Assembly: GCA_030550535.1 (NCBI GenBank)
Contig: JAUQPF010000045.1
Span: forward strand, 1-46,817
Direction of reading: 5' to 3'
Origin: Candidatus Bipolaricaulota bacterium
GTDB taxonomy: Bacteria > Bipolaricaulota > Bipolaricaulia > Bipolaricaulales > Bipolaricaulaceae
Length of the DNA stretch: 46,817 nt
Under the pieces are notes generated by a model. That model was given only the letters and a program-made list of their open reading frames with translations. It was not told the origin of the DNA and did no database searches. Made by a program: the position numbers and the translations under genes. This document shows positions 1 through 7,362 of the stretch, one piece after another. Position 1 is the first letter of the stretch; every line of letters begins with the position of its first letter.

Positions 1-3
1 GCC

Positions 4-77
4 TGGGAGATCGGCTAATGGTAGGCCGGCGGGCTCTGGACCCGCTAGTGGGGGTTCGAATCCCTCTCTCCCAGCCA
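4..77 (+). tRNA. tRNA-Gln (anticodon CTG)
   Basis: A complete cloverleaf can be folded. The acceptor stem TGGGAGA (4-10) pairs with TCTCCCA (67-73), the anticodon stem is GCGGG/CCCGC, and the loop CTCTGGA gives anticodon CTG, which reads CAG. The T-arm is GGGGG-TTCGAAT-CCCTC, the discriminator is G74, and CCA is encoded at 75-77. The U1-A72 start is typical of bacterial tRNA-Gln. The 3' half (45-77) is antisense to the end of fchA. No terminator is visible downstream, because that DNA is fchA coding sequence. Confidence 0.96.
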
Positions 78-662
78 AAGGGAAAGCTCCTCCTCAAGCG
101 GCGCCAGCACGAACGCGGCCTTCTCCTCCGCCAAGTCCGCGAGTTCCGCCCGCGCTTGCCCTAATTCCGCCCGGAATTTCTCGTCCTGGATGCCCTGAGC
201 GTTGGCGTCCACGGTGTACAGGGCCGCGAGGCACGCGGCCCAGGCCAGACGGGCCGCGCAGGCCAGATCGCTGCGCGCGCTCTTGGGACAAAGGGGGATG
301 AGGCGCTCCGCGAGGTCCATGAGGGCCAGGGATTTCTGGGCCACCTCCAAGGGGACGCCGGCGGCCCGGGTGAGGGCCTTCGCGAGGGCCTCGCCCCCGG
401 ATTTCTGGGCCGCTACCACAGCGGCATAGGCCTCAGCATCCGCTTGGCCTAGCTCCAAAAACTTCTTCACGAAGGCCTCGGCGCGTTCCACGGCCTCGCC
501 CACGGGCCGGCCGCGTTTTTGGGCCAGGGCTGCCACCTTGCGCACCAACGCGGCGGCCAAGGCCCCGCCCAGCGCGGCCGTGGTTCCCCCGCCCGGGACG
601 GGCTCCGTGGACCCCAGCGCGGCAAGGAAGGATTCGATCGTGGTGTCCGTAAACTTCTCCAT
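45..662 (-). CDS. fchA: Methenyl-THF cyclohydrolase / cyclodeaminase family (FchA-like), 205 aa
   Basis: Member of the formiminotransferase-cyclodeaminase C-terminal family. As a stand-alone protein the family supplies 5,10-methenyl-THF cyclohydrolase or formimino-THF cyclodeaminase activity in the cytosol. The N-terminal glycine-rich motif PVPGGGTTAALGGALAAALV (about residues 21-40) and the all-helical remainder fit the family, as does the length. The ATG at 662 has AAGGAGG at 671-677. It is the last gene of a minus-strand run behind an ABC exporter, 58 bases away. The C-terminal tail ending ERDSNPH is read from the antisense of the tRNA-Gln gene, and its TAG stop (45-47) lies in the tRNA variable loop. 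The cyclohydrolase role is favoured because FolD in this window lacks cyclohydrolase residues. Cyclodeaminase activity cannot be excluded. Confidence 0.88.
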   Translation of the reverse strand: MEKFTDTTIESFLAALGSTEPVPGGGTTAALGGALAAALVRKVAALAQKRGRPVGEAVERAEAFVKKFLELGQADAEAYAAVVAAQKSGGEALAKALTRAAGVPLEVAQKSLALMDLAERLIPLCPKSARSDLACAARLAWAACLAALYTVDANAQGIQDEKFRAELGQARAELADLAEEKAAFVLAPLEEELSLWLGERDSNPH

Positions 663-720
663 CGAACCCGCCTCCTTGGCCTGTAGGATGCCACGAACGG
701 GGCCTTCCCGACAAACCCGC

Positions 721-1569
721 TCAGTACATGGTCTGCATGTCCAAAAGGCCGCGGCGCGCGGCCACCCGCTCGGCCGCCCGGAAAATCCCCACGGAGAGGG
801 CGATCCCCAGGACGGTGGCCCCCGTCAGGATCAAAAGGAGCTGGGCATCCGAGAGCGCCGAAAGCTCAGGGTGCAGGCCCTGCCCGAGGAGGGCCCGGCG
901 CAAGGCCTCCAGCCAATAGGTGGGCGGGAGCCCTAGGCCCAAAGCCCGGAAGGGGGAGGGCAAAAGGGAGAGGGGGAAGGCTGTGCCGCAAAGGAGGTAG
1001 AGCCCGCCGGCCACCACGTCGCCCACCATCCAGCCGTGCCGGGCAATGAGGAGGGAAACCCCCGCAAGGAGGATTCCGTAGAAGGCCAGAGCCGCCAAAC
1101 CCAAAGGGAGCCCGACCAGAAGAAGCCCAGGGTTCCGGAAGGAGAGCTGCACGCGCAGGAACACGATCCCGAAGGCCAAGGTGATGAGGACGGAGATCGT
1201 GGCCACAAGGGTCTTGGCCATGCCCCGGCCCAGGAGGTACCCGTAGAAGTGCATGGGCGCCATGTACGCGTACTTGAGCATGCCGTAGTGCTCGCGGTCG
1301 TCGGTAACGGTCCAGCTTATGCCGGAAAGGACGTTCACCACGTAGAGGTAGAAGGTCGTCCCGAGGAACACCTGGGGGAAGAGGGGGTTTTGGAGGCCAC
1401 CCTGGGCCACCACAAGGTACATGAAGACGAGGATGAGCACCCCCGCCACGGGTTTGATCACGGAATAGATGGCGAAGAGGAAGGGCTCGGTCCAGTTGGA
1501 CTCGATCTGCCATCCGAGCCATGTACCGACCTTGAACCCTTGCCAGGCCTCGCGCAGCCGGCGCATCAC
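721..1569 (-). CDS. ABC-2 type transporter permease, 282 aa
   Basis: Integral membrane subunit of an ABC-2 exporter. It has six or so hydrophobic segments, for example around residues 38-55, 75-95, 110-135, 143-170, 180-200 and 240-260, in the DrrB/NatB-like arrangement. The start reads GTG-ATG (1569-1564) and overlaps the TGA of the upstream permease by 4 bases, so translation is probably coupled. With the next gene it would form a heterodimeric membrane domain driven by the ATPase at 2378-3382. The substrate cannot be read from the sequence; drug, lipid or polysaccharide export are all possible. Confidence 0.88.
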   Translation of the reverse strand: MMRRLREAWQGFKVGTWLGWQIESNWTEPFLFAIYSVIKPVAGVLILVFMYLVVAQGGLQNPLFPQVFLGTTFYLYVVNVLSGISWTVTDDREHYGMLKYAYMAPMHFYGYLLGRGMAKTLVATISVLITLAFGIVFLRVQLSFRNPGLLLVGLPLGLAALAFYGILLAGVSLLIARHGWMVGDVVAGGLYLLCGTAFPLSLLPSPFRALGLGLPPTYWLEALRRALLGQGLHPELSALSDAQLLLILTGATVLGIALSVGIFRAAERVAARRGLLDMQTMY

Positions 1570-2381
1570 TGCCCCCTTAGGGTGAGGCGGCCCTCGCGCC
1601 GGGCTAGGTCCTCAAAGAACCGCAGCCCCCGGTGGGCGAGGAAAATAAAAAGGACCGCGAGCCCCGCAAGGATCCCCAGCTCCGTTTCCACGGGAAGAAA
1701 GCGGAATTGCTCCATGAGGCGAGGGTAGAGGAGCTGGCGGAGGGCATCGAGGCCCAAAGTGATGGGGATCACCGAGGCGGCCAGGGCCACCCAAAAGCCC
1801 AACGCCCGCACGGGGAAGTAAAAGCCGGAGAAGAGGTAAACGGGCTCCATGAAGAGGTTGGAGAGGTGCCAGGCCTCTCGGCCCCAAAGGAGGAACACCG
1901 AGCTCAGGAGCATCCCCAGGCCGTAGAGGGCCACGAGGGTCAGGAGGAACACGCCGAAGAAGAGGGCCCCGTGGCTCACCTGAAGGGGGATGCGGAAGAG
2001 GAGGGCCCCGACGAGGATCACGCCGGCGGCGCGCACGGTGGTGGCCGTGAGCCCTCCCACGGCCATGCCCAAAAGGATGGCCATGCGGGAGGTGGGCGCG
2101 ATGAGGTAAAGCTGAAGGTTCCCGCTCTCCTTCTCCCAGTAGAGCTGGCTGGCCATGCTCCAAAGGACGTTCATCCAGTAGGCGATCATGGCCCCGCCCA
2201 GGACGGCGAAGCCCGCGAACTCCGGGGGCGCCCCGATCGCCCGGTAGATGTAGACGTAGGCGGAAACCTGAAGGAGCGGAAAGAACACGTCAAAGACCAC
2301 CCAGCTTTTCTCGCGCCACACCCCGATGAAGCGGGGGTAGGCTCGCCCCACCACGGTGCGCCAGAACGTGCGCCAGCTCAC
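1566..2381 (-). CDS. ABC-2 type transporter permease, 271 aa
   Basis: Second integral membrane subunit of the same exporter. It shows the usual ABC-2 pattern: a short basic N-terminus, a hydrophobic segment near residues 28-48, and further segments around 60-78, 103-125, 138-160, 168-190 and 235-250. The GTG start overlaps the ATPase stop as GTGA (2381-2378), and its stop overlaps the next permease. This tight ATPase-permease-permease order is typical of DrrAB-like systems with split permeases. The substrate is unknown. Confidence 0.88.
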   Translation of the reverse strand: MSWRTFWRTVVGRAYPRFIGVWREKSWVVFDVFFPLLQVSAYVYIYRAIGAPPEFAGFAVLGGAMIAYWMNVLWSMASQLYWEKESGNLQLYLIAPTSRMAILLGMAVGGLTATTVRAAGVILVGALLFRIPLQVSHGALFFGVFLLTLVALYGLGMLLSSVFLLWGREAWHLSNLFMEPVYLFSGFYFPVRALGFWVALAASVIPITLGLDALRQLLYPRLMEQFRFLPVETELGILAGLAVLFIFLAHRGLRFFEDLARREGRLTLRGQ

Positions 2382-3382
2382 GGCGTTCCCTCCGTGAGCC
2401 TCCGGCCCACAAGGGCGAGGAACACGTCCTCTAAGGTGGGCTCCTCTTTGCGGAGCTCCGCGAGCTTGGCCCCCGCCTCTTGCAGCCGAGAAAGCACGGA
2501 CACAAGCACGCCCTCTTCCGCGAGGATGAGGTCCAGGCGCAGGCGGCCGTCCTCGGCCTCCTGGGCCAGGGCCCGCACGCCCGGCATCCCGTCCAGGGCC
2601 GCCCGGGCATCGGCAACGCCCTCCACGTACAGGCGGAACACGGCCTCGCGCTGGAGCATGTGCTTCAATTCCGAAGGGGCAGCGCAGGCGAGGATCCGCC
2701 CCCGGTCGATGATGGCCACCCGGTCGCAGAGCTCATCGGCCTCGTGCATGTAGTGGGTGGTGAGGAGGATCGTGCGGTCCGGGTGCTCCCGAAGCCAATT
2801 TCGCACGAACTCACGGATGGTGCGGGCCGTCTGCACATCCAGGCCCAGCGTGGGCTCGTCCAAGAAAAGGATCTCCGGGTCCGTGAGGAAACCCCGCACG
2901 ATGTTCATCTTCTGGCGCATGCCGGAGGAGAGGTGGTAGACCTTGGTCTTGGCGCGGTCCGCCAGGCCCACGAGGGAAAGAAGCTCCCGGATGCGGCGGC
3001 GGGCCTCCCGGGAGGGGATCCCGTAGAACTGGGCGAACATCCAGAGGTTCTCCTCCACGGTGAGGAGGCCGTAGCCGGAGGTCTCCCCCCCGCAGACCAT
3101 GTTGATGTGCCGGCGCACCTCCGCGGGGTTCGCCACCACGTCCACCCCGGCCACGAAGGCCCTCCCGGAGGTGGGGGCAAGAAGGGTGGCGAGGATCTTG
3201 ATGAGCGTGGTCTTCCCTGCGCCGTTGGGCCCCAAAAGCCCAAAGAGCTCGCCGCGCGGGACCTCCAGGTTCACCCGATCCAGGGCGAGGATCTCCCGCC
3301 GGCCCTCCCGGGCCTCCCGTTTGCGCAGACGGAAGACACGGGTGAGCTCCTCCGTCTTCACCGCCAGGGCTTCCTGGGCCAT
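2378..3382 (-). CDS. ABC transporter ATP-binding protein (DrrA/CcmA-like), 334 aa
   Basis: Cytosolic ATPase of the exporter. Visible motifs are Walker A GPNGAGKT (residues 51-58), a signature variant LSSGMRQK in place of LSGGQ, Walker B ILFLDEPTLGLD, and the H-loop in LLTTHYMHEADEL. About 90 residues follow the nucleotide-binding domain; this C-terminal extension is common in DrrA-type proteins and may help regulate the dimer. The ATG at 3382 starts the operon ATPase-permease-permease-fchA. It is divergent from the small gene at 3438, with 55 bases between them. Export is inferred from the ABC-2 class. Confidence 0.92.
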   Translation of the reverse strand: MAQEALAVKTEELTRVFRLRKREAREGRREILALDRVNLEVPRGELFGLLGPNGAGKTTLIKILATLLAPTSGRAFVAGVDVVANPAEVRRHINMVCGGETSGYGLLTVEENLWMFAQFYGIPSREARRRIRELLSLVGLADRAKTKVYHLSSGMRQKMNIVRGFLTDPEILFLDEPTLGLDVQTARTIREFVRNWLREHPDRTILLTTHYMHEADELCDRVAIIDRGRILACAAPSELKHMLQREAVFRLYVEGVADARAALDGMPGVRALAQEAEDGRLRLDLILAEEGVLVSVLSRLQEAGAKLAELRKEEPTLEDVFLALVGRRLTEGTP

Positions 3383-3388
3383 AAGGCC

Positions 3389-3419
3389 TTGAAGTGTACC
3401 CCATCCCGCCGCGTAAACT
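3389..3419 (+). promoter_or_regulatory. Possible promoter for the small gene at 3438
   Basis: TTGAAG (3389-3394) and TAAACT (3414-3419) are separated by 19 bases, a little long for a sigma-70-type promoter. A GGAGGGG ribosome site follows at 3421-3427. This is weak evidence based only on motif match and position. Confidence 0.35.
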
Positions 3420-3437
3420 TTGGAGGGGTGGTGGCCT

Positions 3438-3647
3438 ATGCGGCTTCCGAGGTTCCTGTTCCGCGTTCACGACGAGGACGTGGAGGAGGAGGCCCGCCTC
3501 ATCTGCCGGGTGTTGGGGATCGAGGACGTGGAGATCCGCCTGGACGACACGGTGGCCGAGGCCTGGCTGGAGGATTATGAAGCCAACCGCACCATCTACG
3601 GCCTCGAGAAGATCCGGGAGTACCTGGAGAACCTCGTGCGCGGCTAG
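3438..3647 (+). CDS. Small acidic hypothetical protein, 69 aa
   Basis: I do not recognise a family. The ATG at 3438 is chosen over an upstream in-frame ATG at 3420 because GGAGGGG lies about 10 bases before it. The product is rich in Glu/Asp and Arg, and is predicted as alternating helix and strand: a basic start MRLPRF, a DEDVEEEAR helix, a GIEDVEIRLDD strand-like part and a terminal YLENLVRG helix. It has no cysteines apart from one in LICRVLG and no membrane segment. It stands alone between divergent and downstream genes, followed by its own terminator. The compact size, own ribosome site and terminator suggest a real gene. Confidence 0.65.
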   Translation: MRLPRFLFRVHDEDVEEEARLICRVLGIEDVEIRLDDTVAEAWLEDYEANRTIYGLEKIREYLENLVRG

Positions 3648-3652
3648 GGACA

Positions 3653-3674
3653 AGGGGGCTTGAGCCCCCTCTTT
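3653..3674 (+). terminator. Rho-independent terminator
   Basis: AGGGGGC (3653-3659), loop TTGA, GCCCCCT (3664-3670), then CTTT. It sits 5 bases after the stop of the small gene and before the mobB promoter. The T-run is short, so its strength is uncertain. Confidence 0.7.
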
Positions 3675-3710
3675 CCGGCCCCAGGCGCCGCGGAGACCCG
3701 GGCCCTCCCC

Positions 3711-3716
3711 TATAAT
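3711..3716 (+). promoter_or_regulatory. -10 box upstream of mobB
   Basis: A perfect TATAAT lies 23 bases before the mobB GTG, with GAGGAGG between them. No convincing -35 is seen at 16-18 bases. The bases after the box (TCCCGGCC) resemble those after the TATAAT of glmS and of the nuclease gene at 22754. Confidence 0.55.
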
Positions 3717-3739
3717 TCCCGGCCGTCCGAGGAGGCCCG

Positions 3740-4219
3740 GTGAAAGTTCTCGCGGTCATTGGGCATCAGGGCGCGGGGAAGACGGCCCTCATTTGCCAGC
3801 TCATCCCCGTTTTGCGCGCCCGCGGGTACCGCGTGGGCACCGTCAAACACGTGGGCCCCGAGGTGGAGCCCGACACCCCCGGGAAGGATACGTTCCGCCA
3901 CAGGGAAGCCGGCGCGGAACGCGTCCTCCTCTACTCGGAGCACCGGGGCGCCCTCTTTTGGGACCACCAGGGCGATCCCCTTGAGGCCTACCTTTCCCGC
4001 TACATGAGCGACCTGGACCTTGTGCTCCTCGAGGGGTTCAAAACCTCGGGCTTTCCTAAGATCGAGGTGTACCGGAGCGGCGAGCCCCTGGCCGGGAGGA
4101 TCCCGGTGCTCGCGGTGGTCACGGACCGGCCGGCCCGTGTGCCCGACGGCACGCCCATCCTCCCCCCGGACCCCGAGCTCGTGGCCGACTTCCTTGAGAC
4201 CGAGCTCCTCGCGGATTGA
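3740..4219 (+). CDS. mobB: Molybdopterin-guanine dinucleotide biosynthesis protein MobB, 159 aa
   Basis: P-loop GTP-binding accessory protein for attaching guanine nucleotide to molybdopterin. Walker A is GHQGAGKT (residues 8-15). The family-typical VGTVKH follows, then the block DLVLLEGFKTSGFPKIEVYR, which closely matches MobB. The start is GTG at 3740 with GAGGAGG at 3729-3735. The length is normal for MobB. It begins a plus-strand run with an MFS transporter and a C39-like peptidase, which have no evident link to molybdenum. Molybdoenzyme subunits occur elsewhere in the window (30489-32444 and 43206-46817), so a molybdenum cofactor user is present. Confidence 0.93.
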   Translation: MKVLAVIGHQGAGKTALICQLIPVLRARGYRVGTVKHVGPEVEPDTPGKDTFRHREAGAERVLLYSEHRGALFWDHQGDPLEAYLSRYMSDLDLVLLEGFKTSGFPKIEVYRSGEPLAGRIPVLAVVTDRPARVPDGTPILPPDPELVADFLETELLAD

Positions 4220-4229
4220 TCCAGCCTCC

Positions 4230-5405
4230 ATGACCCTTTCTAGGGACGCCCGCCTTTTCCTTTTGAGCTCAACTCTCGGGAGTTTCGCGGGGAGCTTCAA
4301 CGGCCTCTACTTCAACCTCTACCTCAAGGACTTGGGGTACGGCCAGGATTGGATCGGCCTTCTCACCGCAGTCTCTTCCCTCGTGGTGGTGGCCTCGGCC
4401 CTTCCCTTGGGGATGGGAGCGGGCGCGGTGGGCTACAAGCGCCTCCTCCTTTTGGGCATGGGCCTGTCGGCGGTGGGCATGGCCCTGCCCGCCTTCGTTC
4501 CCCTTCCGGGGTGGTTGGTGACGGCCGCGGTGGTGGGCGGGTTGGGCGGGGCCATGGGCGCGGTGGTGGGTGGGCCGCTCTTGGCGGAGCTGGCGGAGGA
4601 CGAGGGCCGGACCCGGCTTTTCGGCCTGCAGGCCGGTGTTTCCGTTCTTGCGGGCATGGCCGGCTCCGCCCTGGCCGGAGTTCTCCCCCGCCTCTACGCC
4701 TCCCTCTGGGACCTGCCTCCCCAAGGCCCTGAGGCCTACCGCGCCGTCATCCTCACCGGCTTTCTCCTTTACCTTGGGGCCTTCGCGCCCCTGGTGCGGC
4801 TGCGAAGCGGAAACGCCCCCCATGCCCTGGCGGCCCTCCCCCGCTTTCACACCTACCGTCGCTTCGCGTGGAATTTGACCATGATCAACGGCCTGATCGG
4901 CCTTGGGGCGGGTCTGATCATCCCCTTCGTGAACCTCTTCTTCCGCCTGCGCTTTTCTTTGCCGGACCATCTCCTGGGGCTCGTGTTCGCCCTGAACTCC
5001 CTCCTCATCGGCCTAGGGAACCTGGCCTCACCCTTTTTGGCCCGGCGGTTCGGGCGGATCCGCGTGGTGGTGGCCTGCCAGGCCCTCTCCCTCCCGTTCT
5101 TCTTCCTCTGGGGCTACGTGCCTGTGGCCTCCCTTTCCATCCTGGGGTACCTCGTGCGCACAACGCTCATGAACTTCGCCGGCCCCATGTTCTCCGTGGC
5201 CGTGATGGAAGCGGTTCCCGCGGAGCTCCGGAGCAGCGCCTCCGCCATAAACCTCATCGCTTGGCAAGCGGGCTGGGCCCTGGGCGCGCTCGTCTCCGGC
5301 TTCGTCCAGGTGCGCTGGGGCTTTGCCCCCCTCTTTCCCGCCACCGTTCTCCTCTACACCTTGGCCATCCTCATCACCCGACAGGTCTTCCGGGAGCCCC
5401 AATGA
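4230..5405 (+). CDS. MFS transporter, 391 aa
   Basis: Twelve-helix major facilitator protein. The sequence starts MTLSRDARLFLLSS and has repeated hydrophobic segments of 18-22 residues throughout. After the second helix there is an MGAGAVGYKRLLLLG loop in the position of the MFS A-motif. A longer central loop (about residues 165-210) divides two six-helix halves, and the second half has the A-like loop ARRFGRIRV. The ATG at 4230 lies 10 bases after mobB. The stop overlaps the next start as ATGA. The substrate cannot be inferred. Confidence 0.88.
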   Translation: MTLSRDARLFLLSSTLGSFAGSFNGLYFNLYLKDLGYGQDWIGLLTAVSSLVVVASALPLGMGAGAVGYKRLLLLGMGLSAVGMALPAFVPLPGWLVTAAVVGGLGGAMGAVVGGPLLAELAEDEGRTRLFGLQAGVSVLAGMAGSALAGVLPRLYASLWDLPPQGPEAYRAVILTGFLLYLGAFAPLVRLRSGNAPHALAALPRFHTYRRFAWNLTMINGLIGLGAGLIIPFVNLFFRLRFSLPDHLLGLVFALNSLLIGLGNLASPFLARRFGRIRVVVACQALSLPFFFLWGYVPVASLSILGYLVRTTLMNFAGPMFSVAVMEAVPAELRSSASAINLIAWQAGWALGALVSGFVQVRWGFAPLFPATVLLYTLAILITRQVFREPQ

Positions 5406-6187
5406 GGCTTGGTCTTTCCCTCATCCTGATCCTGGTGTTCCTGGCCGCGGTGGGCTTTCCTCCGCCCCCTTTGGACCCTCCTCCGGAGCGGCTCCTCCTC
5501 CTGGGCCTTCCCGCGTGGGGGCCAAGCTGGCTGGAGAAGGAGGGCCGAAGGATCCCCGCGGGCTGTGGCCCCGAGGCCGCCCGCCTCCTCCTTTGGTACT
5601 GGGATGTCCGCTTGGGAACGAATCTCGTGCGAAACGATCCGGAGGGGGCCCTGGTCAAGCTCCATAGCGGGATGGGGACCGTAACCGTGGTGTGGGAGGG
5701 CACGGAACAAGGGCTCACCTGGCCCTGGAAGTTCGCCCAAGGACTGGAAAGCTACGCGCGCACCGCGTGGCCTGCGGCCCGCGTGCACAGCCTCAGCGCT
5801 CCTTTGGACGAGGTCTTCGCCCGGGCCGTGGAGCTCCTGGCGGGGGGCAACCCCCCGGTCCTCCTCTTCGACTGGGAGGGTCGGGGCGGCCTCCTCCCCA
5901 ACCACTACGCCCTGGTGGTGGGCTACGACCGCCGCACCAAGGAGCTCGTGGTCAACCCGGGCTGGGGCTATCCCTTTCAGAGCGTTCCCTTCACCGATCC
6001 GCGGATCGGCCCCGTACAGCTCTTCTGGCTTGAGGGGATGGATGCACCTTGGGAGGAAGCCGCCCCAGGCGTGGAGGGGTGCCCTGCCGTGCGCGCCTAC
6101 GAAAAAGGGGACGAGTTCATCCCCTGGTGCGAAGCCCATCGGGCCTTGCTCCTAGGCCCCGGCCTGCTCCTCCTTCTTTGGGACTAG
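5402..6187 (+). CDS. Secreted C39-like (papain-fold) cysteine peptidase, 261 aa
   Basis: A hydrophobic N-terminal signal or anchor (about residues 3-19) is followed by a proline-rich spacer and a domain resembling the Peptidase_C39_2 family. Likely catalytic residues are C55 in IPAGCGPEAARLLLWYW, H168 in LLPNHYALVVGYD and N185 in VVNPGWGYP. This Cys-His-Asn order is that of bacteriocin-type and other papain-like peptidases. It has no ABC domain, so it is not a C39 exporter. The C-terminus is also hydrophobic (LLLGPGLLLLLWD). It is translationally coupled to the MFS gene by ATGA. The 3' end overlaps the convergent hydrogenase protease gene by 36 bases. The substrate is unknown. Confidence 0.75.
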   Translation: MRLGLSLILILVFLAAVGFPPPPLDPPPERLLLLGLPAWGPSWLEKEGRRIPAGCGPEAARLLLWYWDVRLGTNLVRNDPEGALVKLHSGMGTVTVVWEGTEQGLTWPWKFAQGLESYARTAWPAARVHSLSAPLDEVFARAVELLAGGNPPVLLFDWEGRGGLLPNHYALVVGYDRRTKELVVNPGWGYPFQSVPFTDPRIGPVQLFWLEGMDAPWEEAAPGVEGCPAVRAYEKGDEFIPWCEAHRALLLGPGLLLLLWD

Positions 6188-6613
6188 CTCCGGGATTTCC
6201 GTGAGCCGACCCGCCGCGAGGAGTTGAACCAGGCGGTCCAGGGCCTCCGCGACCTCGGGGCTCAGGCCCTCTCCCAGGCCGCGCTCCTTGGGCTCTACGC
6301 CGATCAGGACCGCTTGGGAAATCCCCGAAAGGGCAAGGAGCAAAGGCAGGGGGAGGCCGTGGGTGGAAGCGAGCATGGTGGAGGCCTGCAGGAGGGGAAG
6401 GCGCCGGATGCTCCCGGGCGGAAGGCCCATCTCCGCGGCGTCCACCACCACGAGGAGATCGGGAGCAAGTTTCCCCACGATCCCGAGGGCGTTCTCCAGA
6501 CTCTGCGCGGGAATTGCCACCCAATCCGTTCCCTTAAGCCGCTCCGCGAGCCGAAGGCCCAGGGCGTCGTCGCGTCCAAGCGGATTCCCAACCCCCAGGA
6601 GAACCTTCCTCAC
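6152..6613 (-). CDS. Hydrogenase maturation protease (M52 / HyaD-HycI family), 153 aa
   Basis: Endopeptidase that removes the C-terminal tail of a NiFe-hydrogenase large subunit after nickel insertion. The sequence opens with GVGNPLGRDDALG. The expected metal-contacting residues are D16, D58 (in VVVDAAEMG) and H85 (in STHGLPLP), matching the E/D16-D62-H93 pattern of HybD/HycI. Length is normal. The GTG start overlaps the crp-like stop as GTGA. No hydrogenase structural gene is in this window, so its substrate must be encoded elsewhere. It is the last gene of the DUF502-accD-accA-crp run. Confidence 0.87.
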   Translation of the reverse strand: MRKVLLGVGNPLGRDDALGLRLAERLKGTDWVAIPAQSLENALGIVGKLAPDLLVVVDAAEMGLPPGSIRRLPLLQASTMLASTHGLPLPLLLALSGISQAVLIGVEPKERGLGEGLSPEVAEALDRLVQLLAAGRLTEIPELVPKKEEQAGA

Positions 6614-7362
6614 AGGAGGTTTTCCCTGAGGAAAGTGCGGAAGGGGTGGGCCAGAGCTTGGAGCTCCTCCAGGCGCAGGATGAGGATGCGGCGTCCCGGC
6701 AGGGCGAGGATGCCCCGGTCCTTGAACTCGGAGAGGATGCGCACCGCGGTCTCCGTAGAGACGCCGGCCATCTCCGCAAGCTCGCTGCGGGGAAGCTCCA
6801 CCCCCACGTCCAGGCCCTCGGGCGTCTCCCGGCCGAAGGCCCGGGCCAGCTCCAAGAGCACGCGGGCCATGCGCTCCTTGGCCGAACGGGCGGTGATCTC
6901 CACGAGCTTGTCCCCGAAGGCCTTGAGCTCCCGCGAGAGCTTCTCAATGAGGCGCAGGGCCACGTCGGGATACCTCTTGAGGAAGGCCAGGAAGTCCTCG
7001 CGCGCAATGAACATGAGGCGGGAGGGCTCCAAAGCCTTGGCGTAGCAGGTATAGGTCTCCCGGTCGAACAAGGTCTTCTCGCCCAGGATTTCGCCCGGGC
7101 CAAGAAGCTTGAGGATTTGGGAGTGGCCGGCCTTCACGCGCTTGGCGAGCTTCACTTTGCCCTCGCAGAGGATGTAAAGGCCGAAGGCCGGAAGACCCTC
7201 GTGGAAGATGAGCTCGCCCGCCTCCACCTGAAGGGGGCGCATGAGGGAGGCGAGTTCCCGGCGCGCGGCCTCAGGGAGACCCTCGAAGATATAGGAGCAC
7301 GCGTGGCCGCAGGCCTGGCAGAGCTCCTGGGCCTTAGGCGCCTGGACCTTGAGCTCCCACAT
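6610..7362 (-). CDS. Crp/Fnr-family transcriptional regulator with N-terminal cysteine cluster, 250 aa
   Basis: Two-domain regulator: a cyclic-nucleotide-fold sensor (about residues 30-150) and a winged helix-turn-helix around 190-240 (ELAEMAGVSTETAVRILSEF). The N-terminus carries C15-X2-C18-X3-C22, with two further cysteines inside the sensor fold (LYILCEG and TYTCYAK). This resembles the Fe-S ligands of FNR, though the spacing differs from E. coli FNR. Redox or oxygen sensing is an inference. The ATG at 7362 is the best start. It has no clear ribosome site but lies 29 bases inside the end of accA, so coupling is likely. It overlaps the hydrogenase protease gene by 4 bases, so that gene is a candidate target through autoregulation. 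Confidence 0.87.
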   Translation of the reverse strand: MWELKVQAPKAQELCQACGHACSYIFEGLPEAARRELASLMRPLQVEAGELIFHEGLPAFGLYILCEGKVKLAKRVKAGHSQILKLLGPGEILGEKTLFDRETYTCYAKALEPSRLMFIAREDFLAFLKRYPDVALRLIEKLSRELKAFGDKLVEITARSAKERMARVLLELARAFGRETPEGLDVGVELPRSELAEMAGVSTETAVRILSEFKDRGILALPGRRILILRLEELQALAHPFRTFLRENLL

